Source: Rhinopomastus cyanomelas (Eukaryota; Chordata; Aves; Bucerotiformes; Rhinopomastidae). From it: DNA of 64,000 bases. Both the position numbers and the translations under genes were made by a program. The notes beneath the pieces are model-generated. The model did not search any database and was not told the DNA's origin. It saw only the letters and a list, made by a program, of their open reading frames with translations. The DNA lies in the NCBI GenBank assembly GCA_013400115.1, contig VXBP01000354.1:186001-250000 (forward strand), read 5' to 3'. Positions 1 to 11,500 of this stretch are shown in pieces (position 1 is the first letter of the stretch; the number at the start of each line of letters is the position of its first letter).

Positions 1-3000
1 TGAAAATGTCCCTTGCTTCTTCCTTTTAAGAAGCTCTAGACAAGAGACTCACATTTGTATAGAAGAAAAAACAATTAAAGCAAGATATATGCTGTTACTT
101 TGCAGAGGAAATCTAATTATGGCCAAGGACTGCTCCTTGGGTTTGGTTATGAGGGCTTTAAAATTGGTTGACTGAAATAGATAAAAATTATGCTGTACCT
201 CTTGAGAGTCTTCTGAGCTATGATGTGCTTGAAGCAGCTCAGTGAGCTTACAGCTAACTTGCTGTTCATGCAAGTTCTTGCATCTTGGATGTTAGAATCA
301 AGCCACGATCCTAAGGAAGATATCTGTGGTTTTAAACTGGGCAGGCAGGGTGGAAGCTGGAATTCACTTCCACATTTTATCCTCATGGATTTCCACAAGT
401 TATCCTCATGGTCATAAGGGTTGGGATTGCCAAAATATATGGTAGGAACTGGGCAAATTACAAATGACAAACTCGTTCTGAAACCTAAAGCCAGAGAGCG
501 CAGGCTTGGGTAACAGGACTTCGAGGGATGGTGATTAGTGATGTGATGTCTGTCATTATCGCACCTCCAAAACATGTATCCAGGCAGGCAAAGCTGGATT
601 CTCTCTATCGTGTTGTGCTAGGACACGAGTAGATAACAACTCCTACAGCTGCTAGAGTTTGAGTGAGGCCTACAATTGTTTGTAAATCTCAAAGACTGAG
701 TAGGTTCCAGCCAACAGTGACCAAGGCAGTAAGGCTGAGCTTCCCTCCTGCTTGCATCATTAATCAGATCAAGTAATTGACTCACCAAGCAGCCTGAAGG
801 CTCTGGCCTTTGTCTTTCTAGCAGCACCATCCTCACTCAGGTAGGAAACCTGTGTGGCCAAACTCTAAGATCTTACAGAAAGGGAAAATGGTATTTATTT
901 ACATTTTAAACTGATGTTACCTGCCCACACTCGTTCTCTCACAGATGTCACCCACTTGTGCTCACAAGCAATAAGACACAGTTGTTCAGGGTGTCTAACC
1001 CCACAACAAGCAATGGTTTCTGTCAAATCTTCACTGAACCTCCTGGTTTTAGGACAAAATCCTTTAAGAATCAATAGTTTTTTTGTGGTGATCCTTGCTA
1101 GGCTGCCAGGAGAAGAAACCTGGGCTTGACAAAACCCGTATAGTCTCAATTTTTTGCTGAGAGTCGTGTAATTTTTTTGAGTACAAGTCATTGTTAACCC
1201 CCTCCTCTGTTATTTCTTCTGATTCTTACATAACAGGTGTCATACATACTAGTCCTAATATTTCTGGTGGCTGGTTCCTACAGATTTCAGCTCTGGTTTT
1301 GAAGAGCCTCTCGGGTCTGCTCAGGAAAACACACAAAGAACAAAGGGCCAAGACATCCCAGGAATTAGAATGAGAAAGAAATCCCTCACATTTCCCACTA
1401 AAAGCATCAATAAAACCTCAAAGTTAAATGGCAAAATTAATCCAAATTATTAATTTCCCATTATAATTAACATTAACCAAAAGCTGTCATCACTTCTTAA
1501 CCATCTCGCTCTTATTTATTTCACAGCAGCCTGTCACCTTCATCCAACAAGAGGAAAGGTGAAAGGTCTGGACCACAGTGACTCCATCCTCCTCCACAAT
1601 GTGGCACCTAGCTCTGACTTTCAGCTGGGTGGGACTTCCAAGGGGTGTGGATCAAGGTAAGGAAGTGCTTGGAGGGAATACATGAACTTAAAACACCTGC
1701 TTTATGGCTGGGGCACCTGATGCTCACAGCCCAGCCAGTCTTTTCGTGGTGTGATGGGTACATCGTGTGGCCACGAAGCAGAAGTACAATTTCTAGTTGA
1801 CGTTTTTCCTTGAGAGAAATCCTGCTGCTTTGTCCATCTGAGCAACCAACTGGTAAAGAAGTGAAGCTGCCCTGCTGCTAGCGCTGGGGTTCATTTGCTC
1901 TGTGCTTTAGCATTTGCTCCGTGCTTCAACATTGATACAAAATTAGATGTTGCTCTAGTTTTGCCTCTGCTCATCATTAATCTGGCCTCATGCATTCCCT
2001 TTGTCAGCTGCCCTGCATCTGCTCAAGTCAGATTGTTCAGGTGCTTCTCCAAATTCAGGAGGAAAATGAAGCAGCCACCACCACTTTTTGGAAATAGTAG
2101 CTGTGATGATCTAGAAGAGAGATGGGAAGTTTTTAGGCTTTCTGTGGTTCTTCTTGTGACTTCTTAAAGAAGCTAAAGCAACATAGCTGAGCTTGAACCT
2201 GCTTATGTAGGCATTACTGCAGTGAACGTCCAGCTAAATGACTGCATTCCTCCTTACGATCTAGGCCCACAAGCAGTTGATCAGTGATACAAATATTGGA
2301 ACAGACAACATCTGCAGGTCCCACCAGGAGGAGAAGGTCTGGGAGAATGGAATAGTGCAGGATTGAAATTCATAGCAACAGCAGAAAAACGGAGAGAAGG
2401 TCTGGGCAACAGAGACTGTAGAGAATGAATCTAGATGAGAGTAATGAACTGCGCTAATACTGGTGGATCAGGAAGTTGTGGGCAATCGGAGCATGAGTCA
2501 AATGTCCTGCACTGTGAAAAAGGCAAATACTACACCAGGGTGTGTAAACAGGAACATGGCCTGGACTACCACTCTGGTTTTGCCTGATCAGAGCCAAGCC
2601 CCATGCTGGAGTTTTTTGAACCACGTTTAGGTAGTGAACTTCAAAGAAACGTGGACCAAAGAGTGAGAATTGAGAGAACAAGGGGAAAGGTCCAAAATGT
2701 AGAAATCCTGACCTCCAGGGAAATTAAAAGGATTGTTAATATTGGGAACAAACAGGTCAGGTCCAAGCCCTACATTTGCTGACATCTCATCCATCCCAAA
2801 CATTTGCATTGTGAGGCTGAAATTTGATGTGGAAGATGGTGCAGATGCTATGCAAGAACATATGTTGCACACCCAGGCTTTGGGTTTCATTGTCTTGTAG
2901 TGAGGCACTGGTCAAAGGAGAAAGAAATGACAAATGGATGTGCCAAAAACTCTGGGTAATGATACATCGCTTGTTAGGAGCACATTAAAACCCATGTCAG

Positions 3001-3079
3001 GATACCTACAGCTGGTGCTCCTGACTGACTCAATTCTGTACCAAAACACAGATATTTCCACCACAAAGGCAGGTAATCT
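1..3079. other. Intergenic DNA left of CEP68, no gene seen
   Basis: No open frame here looks like a known protein, and I see no recognisable exon, tRNA or repeat family. By synteny with mammals this should lie between SLC1A4, off the left edge, and CEP68. That placement is inference. An untranslated exon or an old decayed repeat could be hidden here. Confidence 0.5.
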
Positions 3080-3325
3080 AACGATAGGACAAGGGGCAAT
3101 GGGTGTGAGCTGGAACATAAATATGAGAAGAAAATTCTTCACAGTGAGGGTGACAGCACTGGAATGAGCTGCCCAAGCAGGTCTTGGAATCTCCTTCTCT
3201 AGAGACATTTAAAACCCACCTGGATATGTTCCTGTGACACTTGATCTAGGTGGTCCTGCTCTGGCAGGGGGACTGGACTAGATGATCTTTCAAGGCCGCT
3301 TCGAAACCCTAAAGTTCTGTGATCG
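3080..3325 (+). repeat. CR1 LINE 3' fragment
   Basis: The fragment begins in the ORF2 C-terminal region, where 'gataggacaaggggcaatgg' encodes the conserved end of the ORF. It runs through the stop region and the 3' UTR signature 'ggactagatgatctttcaag', and ends near 'gttctgtgatc'. The 5' part is missing, as is normal for CR1. Divergence from the other copies in the window suggests an older insertion. Confidence 0.9.
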
Positions 3326-4664
3326 TTACGAAGAAATGGAGTCTTCTGACTCCAGCTCCTCATACATTAGAAATGCACCACTTTCACATGCGTTTACCAT
3401 AAGCAAGCTCTGCTCCATGCCACAGCTATGGGGAACTACTGCTCAGTTATTTTGTCCACAGATGTGGTGAAATCATTTGTCTGTGCTGAAGAACCTTCTT
3501 GCTGAAGAGCACAAGTTGGAAAGAATCCCAAATCTCATATTAGCAGGAAAATATCCCTTTGGTCTCTAGCCTCAAGCAAGTGCCTTTGGATGGGAGTTTT
3601 GACCCTGTATTACAGATCAGATAAGTTAGTTGCTAACAAAGAGGGCCAGATGTCAGCAGAAGAAAACCAGTAGGGTTCCCCTGAGTTTTTTAAATTCTCT
3701 CTCCTTTAGATCACCAGTTTGCTCCCATTGTGTTTATTGACACCCTCTCAGTGTGAGCCCAAGAAGAGGGGACAGACTTTGCAGTGCTCCGGCTGTTCTT
3801 GTAGACATCCTGGCACTTGTTTGATCAGAGGAGGCGGAACAGGACGCAAACCCTTCCTGCTGGGGCTGTGGCCACAGCCGAGCGCTATTCAGCTCAGAGA
3901 ACAATGTCTGGCAGCTTGCGAGTAATTTAAACCAACTAAAAACAGGCCAGCCTGGCTATGAATCATGGCCTGTCTGTGTTTGCTCCATTCCTTCGGCTCT
4001 CTTCAAATCAGCATGGCCTCTACTGGCAGGCAGCTGGCTCCCTGGAGAATAAGCCATAAACAACCTTCTTAAAGGACTTTTCTTTCACAGGGGGCTTTGC
4101 CTGACTGGATTCCAACAAAAAGCCAGCCCTCAAAAGCTGCATCCACAAGCGGGGGTGTGGGGTGTTACCAACCCTCCACAAGACCTACTGTAACAGGCAT
4201 CAAAGATGCTCCACAAATAGAATACTCCTTGGGAACAGATACAGTGAGGGTTGCTGCTTGGCCCGGAGCTCTTCTGGGAGCACCATACCGTGTTACACCG
4301 CAGCAATACAACTCTGATCTTTGAAGCAGCCCTGAAAAAGCTACTCCCACTCTATCTAGAGAAAAAAAGGTAGGTCCTTCAGGATAGTACATGGGGCTGG
4401 TGCCAGTGGGGTCAGGGGAATGAACCCAGGTCAAGCAGCTGGGAATCTACACCATAATACATGGCGTGTCAGAGCCACAGCATGCTGGAGGGCTGAGGAG
4501 CGTGGCTAGCGGACTGAAGCACTAACCAGCGACTTGGGAATACCTTGAGTTGCGCCTCTCATCCTGCAGGCAACCTGCTGAGATGTTCTTTTGGTCCTTC
4601 AAGGCCTCAGGCTGGGAGGGATGTTCATAAACACTTCATTAGACAACTGACCTCCCGAAAACTT
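3326..4664. other. Intergenic DNA, no gene seen
   Basis: No supported exon. A moderately GC-rich, non-repetitive stretch at about 3830-4150 contains GAACAATG (SOX-like) and TGTGGCCACA motifs and could be a regulatory element, but nothing here proves it. Confidence 0.4.
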
Positions 4665-5022
4665 CAGGCTGTTGAGGACCAGAAAAAGAAGCTGAGGGGA
4701 GACCTTCTGTCTACAACTACCTGATAGGAAGGTGGAGAGGTGAGGGTTGGTCTTTTCTTACAAGGAACAAGTTACAGGATGAACTGCTCTCAGGTTGCAC
4801 CAGGGGAAGTTTAGGTTGGACATGAGGAAAAACTTTTTCCTGGAAAGGGTCATCAGGCCTTGGAAGAGGCTGCCCAGGGAAGGCGTTGAATCCCCATCTG
4901 TGGATTCAAACTTGTGCAGATCTGGAGTTTAGGGACATGGTTTAGTGGTTGCCTTGGTACAGCTGGGGTAATGGTTGGACTCGATGATCCTGAGGGGCTT
5001 TTACAGCCTGAACCATCCTATG
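4665..5022 (+). repeat. CR1 LINE 3' fragment
   Basis: Plus-oriented CR1 piece. 'gaggggagaccttctgtcta' and 'gaggaaaaactttttcctgg' mark the ORF2 C-terminal region, and 'atggttggactcgatgatcc' marks the 3' UTR. It resembles the copies at 55636-55966 and, inverted, at 48655-49078, so it probably belongs to the same subfamily. It ends about 160 bp before the CEP68 CpG island. Confidence 0.9.
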
Positions 5023-5179
5023 TCCCCCAAACCGCTGCTCAAGGGGCTGGGCACGAACAGACTCCACAGCCTGGCCCTAGCCCCAACGTGGGCACGTGAT
5101 GGGGAAGTGCCTGCTGGGCACAGGGCACTCCGTGAGCTCAGTCCACTGGCACGCAGACCCCGAAGGGTCCCACCGGACC

Positions 5180-5400
5180 CTCAATGGCACCCGGAGGTGA
5201 CGCTGCTCCTGCGAGGCCTCAGCGGGACCGAGGCGGGGGGGAAACGAGAGCTCCAGCGCCGCGCGGCGCCGCGCTCTCATTGGCTGCCGCGCCCGAAAGT
5301 AGTCCACGTGATGCGCAACTCGCTCTCCCATTGGCTGCGGCGCATAGCGGCGGCGCTGCTCGGTAAGTCCGGGTTGGGCCATGGCGGCGGTGGCCCCGGG
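5180..5400 (+). promoter_or_regulatory. CEP68: CEP68 CpG-island promoter
   Basis: CpG density rises abruptly here. Two ATTGG (reverse CCAAT) boxes lie at 5279-5283 and 5330-5334, each in a near-identical context (CTCTC..ATTGGCTGC.GCGC). A CACGTG E-box lies between them at 5305-5310, and another CACGTGAT is at about 5094. No TATA box is evident. The transcription start must lie upstream of the donor at 5363. Promoter status is inferred from composition, motifs and position. Confidence 0.75.
5335..5362 (+). other. CEP68: CEP68 noncoding exon 1 (3' end; 5' end not defined)
   Basis: A strong splice donor, CTCG|GTAAGT, occurs at 5362/5363 within the CpG island. It pairs naturally with the acceptor at 8181-8182 just upstream of the start codon. 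The exon would be entirely 5' UTR. Its start cannot be placed from sequence alone, so only the 3' boundary should be trusted. Confidence 0.55.
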
Positions 5401-8182
5401 TAGGGGAGGGCTGGCGGGGGGTGAAGGGCTGCTTCGGCGTCTGCCGCAGGTCCGCAGGGTGGGTGGTGTATGGGGTGGGGGTGAGCGGGCGGATCTCCCG
5501 TTGGAATCCCGCTCTCTGTCTCCAGCGGTTCGGGGCATCCCCGGCGTTCGCTGCCTCCTCGACTCCATCCCTTCTTACTTGTTATTTTTTGCTTAATTTA
5601 CCCGTTTTTTCAGCTTTTGGGACAGAAAACGCGCGGGAACGAGAGCAAAACCCGCTAATAACAGCACATCCCAGAGTGCTGCGGGCATGAAGCAGGAGAG
5701 GCATTAGGTTTTTTTCCCCCTGAAATGGCACAAGATGCAAAAAATAATAAAAATCAGCAAAAAGCCAAAAAAATTTACCCCAGATGGCAAAAAAAGAGCA
5801 AAACCCAGCGAAAAAAAGCAAGAAAATACCAAAAAGAAGCTGTAAAAAAGCAAGAAAATACAAAAAAGTCTAAAATTAGCAAAACCAACCCCCAAAATAA
5901 CCCTCCCAAAATAACAAATAACACCCCCCCCCAAAAAAAATTACCTAATTAACATCCTCTCCCCTGTTAAAGTAGAGGGGGTGGGAGATGGGCACCTCAC
6001 TCAGCTGCTCCAGTTAAGGTCCAGCAGCCATGCAATGCCCTGGCATGGTGGGATGTCTCTGGCTGGGGCCGGGTGCTGCTGCGTGCTGCGTTTTGTGCTG
6101 CTCTTCACCCCTAGACAATGTGGCAAAGTTGTGGGATCACCTTTTCCTGAGAGGTCCCCAATGACTTACCCCATTGAAGTGAATGAAACAGCCATTGTCT
6201 TCACCCCCTTATCCTTACAATTTCTGGGCCGTCCTGTGGCACAGTGGGGCTCGTGGGTGGCACCTGCATTTCTGGACATTTCCTGGGGTTTTAAGGGCAG
6301 GTGGAAAGTCTCCACTGTACCCCAAGCTGCGGTGTGTCGTCCTCTGGAGCCAGCTCAGCCCTGCTGCAGGATTTGATTTCCGTCTGCCCATCGTGAGGTT
6401 GATGTTAGTGCGTCGCTACAACCTGACCTCCTGAATGTTTTGCCTTTTTGTTGGAAAATGAGGAGAATTGTTTGCTGGCTGCCTTGGGAGCTGGGGGTTG
6501 GTGCTCGGTGGTGCATTTTCATTTCGGCTTTAAATGCGGCTTTTTCCCTGGTATGGGGTGCGTGCAGCAACCCTGTCTAAGGGGTTTTGCATCCAGGCAT
6601 GACCAGCTCCTGCTGGGATGACTGAAATCACCTGAAGACAGTGAGATTTCGGGTGTCCCTCCGAATAGACCCACAAACCCTGAAGTAAGCATGTTTACCT
6701 CGCGCTTGTGCATCTTGGCAGATTTCCTGCTTGCATTTTAGCTTCCCATTAGCCTCTGGAAGTCTAATGAACCTCTGAACCAGCACTTGCGCTTCTTTTG
6801 AAGACCCAGGGCATCTCACTGCTTACTGCCTCAAAGGACCCACAGATACCCTTGAAAGCTGGGAATAGCTCAGCCTTCACACCCCTGCCGGGTTGCAAAA
6901 ATACCAGACAAGTTGTGACCTCGTAGCATTTTTTAATGTTGCCTAACGCTTCCTTTTCAGATTTAAGGTCAAGTTTATGATGGGTTATGTAGCCGTTTTT
7001 ACTGGGCTGACTCTCCTGTCTAGTCACCTGCTTCCTGGCATGGAGAAAACCCCATAGACTGGTGAATTTGAAGCACCTCTGAGCTTCCATTGCTCTGATT
7101 CATTGATCCTGGGATTTAATTGCAATTTGTCATCCCTCATTTCATTTTTGGGGTGGAGGAGTAAGAATCCAGTATTGCCATGGCCAAGGCTCTGGCTTTC
7201 AGAGAACAATTACATCTTGGGGCATTTTCTGGGTGTTTGAGGCACTGGTAAGTTGGATTTGGCTTTGACTCTCCCGTCTTGCCAGGCTGTCTAAAGAAAA
7301 TGCAGAGGGACTGTTGTTTTTGGGATTAGATGGTGTGTGTAGCGTTGGGTTGGGTGACTGCTGGAGCAAGGGGGTGAGCCCAGGTGTGAACAGAGGGACA
7401 CCATACGTGTGTGAGGGCTTTGCTCACCCTTCCCGCAGCTGCCGCTGAGCTCAGTGTTGCTGCCCGGCACCTGCAAGGGCTCTGTGGGAGGGAAGGGCAG
7501 CAGCGCTGCCTGCCATGGGTTGTGCCAGGGACTCGGTCTCCCCTGGAGACCTGGTGTGTCGTCCCATCGCTCGGGATTGGGGCCCCTGGGAAAACTGCTG
7601 TCGTGGAAAGAGGTGGTGGCAGGGGAGTGAGTATCGGTGTTTCCCACAGCCAGTGGTTGATGGGGAAGGATTTATTTCCACAGTTGTTTCTTTCTAAGTT
7701 TGGGGTTGGTGCTCCCATAGCTGTTGTCTCCACTGCTAGCCCAGCACTGCCTGGGTGAGTCTGGCGTGACCGCTCTGCTGGAGTTTTCCTCACGCCATTG
7801 CTTTGCTTCAGACATTAATTCTGCAGTAGAAGCTGCAGATGTAAGTGCCAGGTTTGGGTTTTGCAGCCTCCTGCCCCGCCTTGTCTTTTACCTTCATCCT
7901 CTTCTCACATCTATGTGGTTTCTGTGTCAAGGTTTTGAGTCTCACTCTTCACTTTCCACTCCATCAGCCTTCAGGGCTCAGCCACACCAATGAGAGCTTT
8001 ACATCCCAGTTTTCCCTGTGTCACGGACCTGAAGACACCAAGATTTGCTCTTTCCTGTGTCCCACCTGACGTGCTGGGATGTCACTTGATAATTATGGGA
8101 GTCTGACCCAGAATGAGCTTAAGCCCTTCATTATTTACTTGCTGGAGAGATGAAGGTGATGGTGAGGTCTTTTGTGTTTCAG
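5363..8182 (+). other. CEP68: CEP68 intron 1
   Basis: Bounded by GTAAGT at 5363 and TTTGTGTTTCAG ending at 8182. It contains an A-rich low-complexity block at 5725-5945 and otherwise no gene or recognisable element. Short open frames in it are not supported. Confidence 0.6.
5725..5945 (+). repeat. A-rich low-complexity / degenerate tandem repeat
   Basis: The block is made of A runs broken by short GC words, with imperfect repetition of units such as 'gcaagaaaatac', and ends in C and A runs. It lies inside CEP68 intron 1, shortly after the CpG island. The long open frame it creates on the plus strand is a composition artefact. Confidence 0.8.
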
Positions 8183-8227
8183 ATTGCTCGAGGCTCCCCA
8201 TCGTCTTGAGAGAGAAGTTCTGTCCCC

Positions 8228-8596
8228 ATGGCCGTGGATGTGGGAAAGACCCTTTCTGAAGCCTCACTGAGTAGGAAGACCGAGGGTAGTGGTAGATGGG
8301 ACCGTACTGAGGTAGAGGCAGACTGCCTAGAGCTAACAGACAGCCTGCACTGGCTTCTAGGGCCAGAGGAGCCCAAGCCCTTCCAGGGGGGGATGGACAA
8401 TGTGGCAACGAGTTGCTTGGCTGCTACCCAGGGAAGCTCAAGCTATCACCAAGATGTGTCTTCAGCGTCTGCATCCAGATTTCCCAGAGCAAGAAGGAGC
8501 CTCTCAGAGGCAGAGATGATCATTTATAGGATTGATGATGATGATGATGTGTCTCATCACGTTAATCATCAGTTCCTTTCCTCAGAAGAGCAACAG
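8228..8596 (+). CDS. CEP68: CEP68 coding exon 2 (start codon exon)
   Basis: The exon begins at the acceptor ending 8182, has a 45-nt 5' UTR, and starts translation at ATG 8228 (MAVDVGK..). It ends at CAACAG|GTGAGA in phase 0, giving 123 residues. The start is chosen because it is the first ATG after the acceptor, and the opening residues resemble the human N-terminus (MA, then a K..EAS..K pattern). The -3 base is C, so the Kozak context is only moderate. Confidence 0.85.
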
Positions 8597-11500
8597 GTGA
8601 GAGGGCCGTATATACACGTGTTGCTGCATCACTGGGAGGTCCCAGGTTTTAGCTATCTGGTCTGTCCTAGCAAGGTCGTTGCAGTGAGGCGCTGGAACAG
8701 GCTGTTCCAGGGAGGCTGTGGCTGCTCCAGGCTTGGAAGTGTTCAAGCCCCGGTTGGATGTGGCTCTGGGCAATCTGGTCTGGTGAGAGGTGTTCCTGCC
8801 CATGACAAGTGGTTGGAACCAGGTGATCTCTTGAGACCACTTCCAACCTAGACCATTCCATGATCTTCTCCAACCAGTCTGTGCCCAGTCTAGCCTCAGG
8901 CTAAGCTGGGCAGTGGGAAAGGCCTTGTGCTCCAGCACCTGAGCCACTGCCTCTTCTCATGTTGCTGCTGTGAAGCTGGAAAGTCACTCAGGACAGGGCT
9001 CCTTGAGTAAGTGTCTCTTACTGCCAAGTGACTCGTGCAGCCTCCCAAGCCCTTAGGATGCCTTTCCTTAGAAACAAGCCCTGCCCCAGGAGGCAGCTGC
9101 AGATAGAACAGAGTTCCCCTTCATCCTTTCCTCAAAGCAGGTCCCGAGCTGGGCTTTTATCTGCAGGTCCCAGCATAAAGGACCATTTTCTCTGGATGCT
9201 GTGATTAATTTTATGCCTCTCTGTCTCTCCATTCCCTTTTCCCCAGGTGAAGGCAACAGACTGCTGGGAGCCAAAGTCTAGCCCTCCCAGCCAGCACAGC
9301 TCAGCATGCAAGAGCATTCTTGCTGGCCACATCCAGCACAGCCAAAGGCTGGGAGCTCAGACCCCATGTTCCTGTACCTCAAAGCTTCTGCAGCCCCAAC
9401 TCCCCCCCAGCCCTCAGATTACTCTGCAGAGCCACTCTACCTCATGCTTCTCTGCTCTCTCCTCTGGGGATGGCCGCGCTGAAGAGCCGTCCAGCAGGCT
9501 GCTGGTTGGCACAGTCCTGCCTTCTGTGGCCGCCACCACCCGGACCCTGCATCATCAGTGGGGCATGGTGGGAGATGGGGCTGTGCGAGTGTGTGAGCCC
9601 TTCACTCCCCAGGTCAATAGCTGCCTGCCTGTGGAGCACATCAGGGAGATGTCACCCTACCAAGCTGAGTACTGGGCGTGCGCCATCCCAGATTCTCTGC
9701 CCCCATCCCCAGACCGTCGCTCTCCCCACTGGGACCCTCATAAAGAGTATGAGGACTTGCTGGATTACGCTTATCCCCTGAAGCCATGGTACAGGCTGGG
9801 GAAGATGCCGGAGCCTTTCGTCCATGACTCAGGAATAGGTTTGGACAGCATCTCCTTTTCTGCTGAGGGCACACCAAGGTCCACCAGCATCTACAGCCAG
9901 GGCAGGCAGGTGTGGGGAGGTGGAGAAAATGGTCATCGGAAGTTTATGGCCTCCACAGAGAGGTTCCTCACCCCAAGGCCTGGAAAAAGAGGCTGCTCAG
10001 GAGCTGCCTCGTGCTCTGAACCTTTACCTCTTGCAAAGGAGTTGTCCTTCACCAAGAGTGATTCCTCTAGAGGCTTTGCAAAGGATGGAACAACAGAGGC
10101 AAACAGGCTGGGTTCATCGGGCTGCCTTGCAGAGGATGGGAGGAGCTGGTTTGCCAGAGGGACCCCCTGCCCCAATTACCAAGGGCAGGTGAGGAGCAGC
10201 CATGTGTTTGTCCCCTCAACCCAAGTGCTGCCTTTGAGGAAGGAGCATGAGGATGACGACGAGTTTCTGTCGCTGCCTCCACGGCTGCGGGAGCTGCAGC
10301 AGCTGGCCCAGTTCTTGTCAGGTCTTTCATTGACCAGCAGGACACCAGAGCACAACCACCAAAACTTTCCTCGGGGCAGGGACAGCAAGGACCCCCTCTC
10401 ATCCCAGGTGGCTCCTCTTGGAGAAGCAAGTGTTTGGGACAGCAGAGGGGATGTTGAGGATGATACTGGGCCACAACTCTCTCACAGCTCTCAAAAGCCC
10501 AGCTGGGAAAACACCAAATCGCGTAGCTGGATCCATAGGAACCCTCTGCAAGGGCTGCAGCTCCCTACCGGGCTTGGGGACACACTGAGTGGGACATCCC
10601 TAAGTGAACCGCATGTCAGGGGGCATCCGAAGAACCAGCAGAGTGAGTCCCTTGCTCAGTGCATTAAGGTAGGCTGAGGCGAGGAATGAAGTGCAGCTCA
10701 TTCCCTCTCTTGTATGGGAACAGTTTGGGGTCGACATTGCCCTGATTGTTGTGCCAGGAGGAGTAGCTCAGCTTCACAGCAAAATCCCAACTACTCAGGA
10801 GTTGGGAAGCATCTTAGAAAACTAATCGCTTCCCCAGACACTTTAAACACTCAGTTGAATGAGATGGACCCTCAGGCAGCAAAAGCAGTCACAAATGGAC
10901 TATGTGGGGAGGAGGAGAAGGAGAAAGGAGGGTCTCTCTGGGGAGGTGGTAGGGACAAACCCCTTTCTTCAGCCTGGCTGCTGATGCTTTCCTACACCTC
11001 CTTGTAACAGCAATTTCATTGGGAGCCTCTGTTCTTCCCACACAGTGGTTTTGTTGGAAAAAAGGTCTATTTTCCTGTCAACCAAGCTTAGGGCTATTTG
11101 TGGGTTGGAGAGAATGAGGGAACTGTAGTTCTCTGGAACTCTGACCTCTCACCGATTTCTCTTCCTGCCTGGGCTTCAGTGCAGAAGGAGCCCAGTAACC
11201 CCTTGTGTTCTGCTTTATTAAGTAGATGTTCTGCCACCAGCTGGAAGAGCTCATCCGCTGGCTGTACAGCATTGCAGACATCCCAGGCAGCTGCATCCCT
11301 GCCTTGCCGGACACCAAGAGCATGACGACGTCGCTGCGCCGCTGCCTGGTAGGGCTTGTTGCCGCTGAGTTTTCTTCTCCCTCTTCATGGGCTGGTGGTG
11401 AAACTGGGAGCGCTGGGAGTGTGTTCAAGGGAAACTGCTCCTGTCTGAGGAGCTCTGTTTTTTATTCTACCTCATCAGGAGTTCAGGAAAGACATAGCTG

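Noticed and set aside
5077..5568. A 163-codon minus-strand frame over the CEP68 promoter
   Set aside because: Same composition effect in a CpG island. It is arginine- and proline-rich with no recognisable motif.
5725..5952. A lysine- and glutamine-rich 75-codon frame
   Set aside because: It is a translation of A-rich low-complexity DNA in an intron.
8534..8548. A GAT run as a possible microsatellite
   Set aside because: It is only five units and lies in the CEP68 coding exon, where it encodes an aspartate cluster. There is no need for a separate repeat call.
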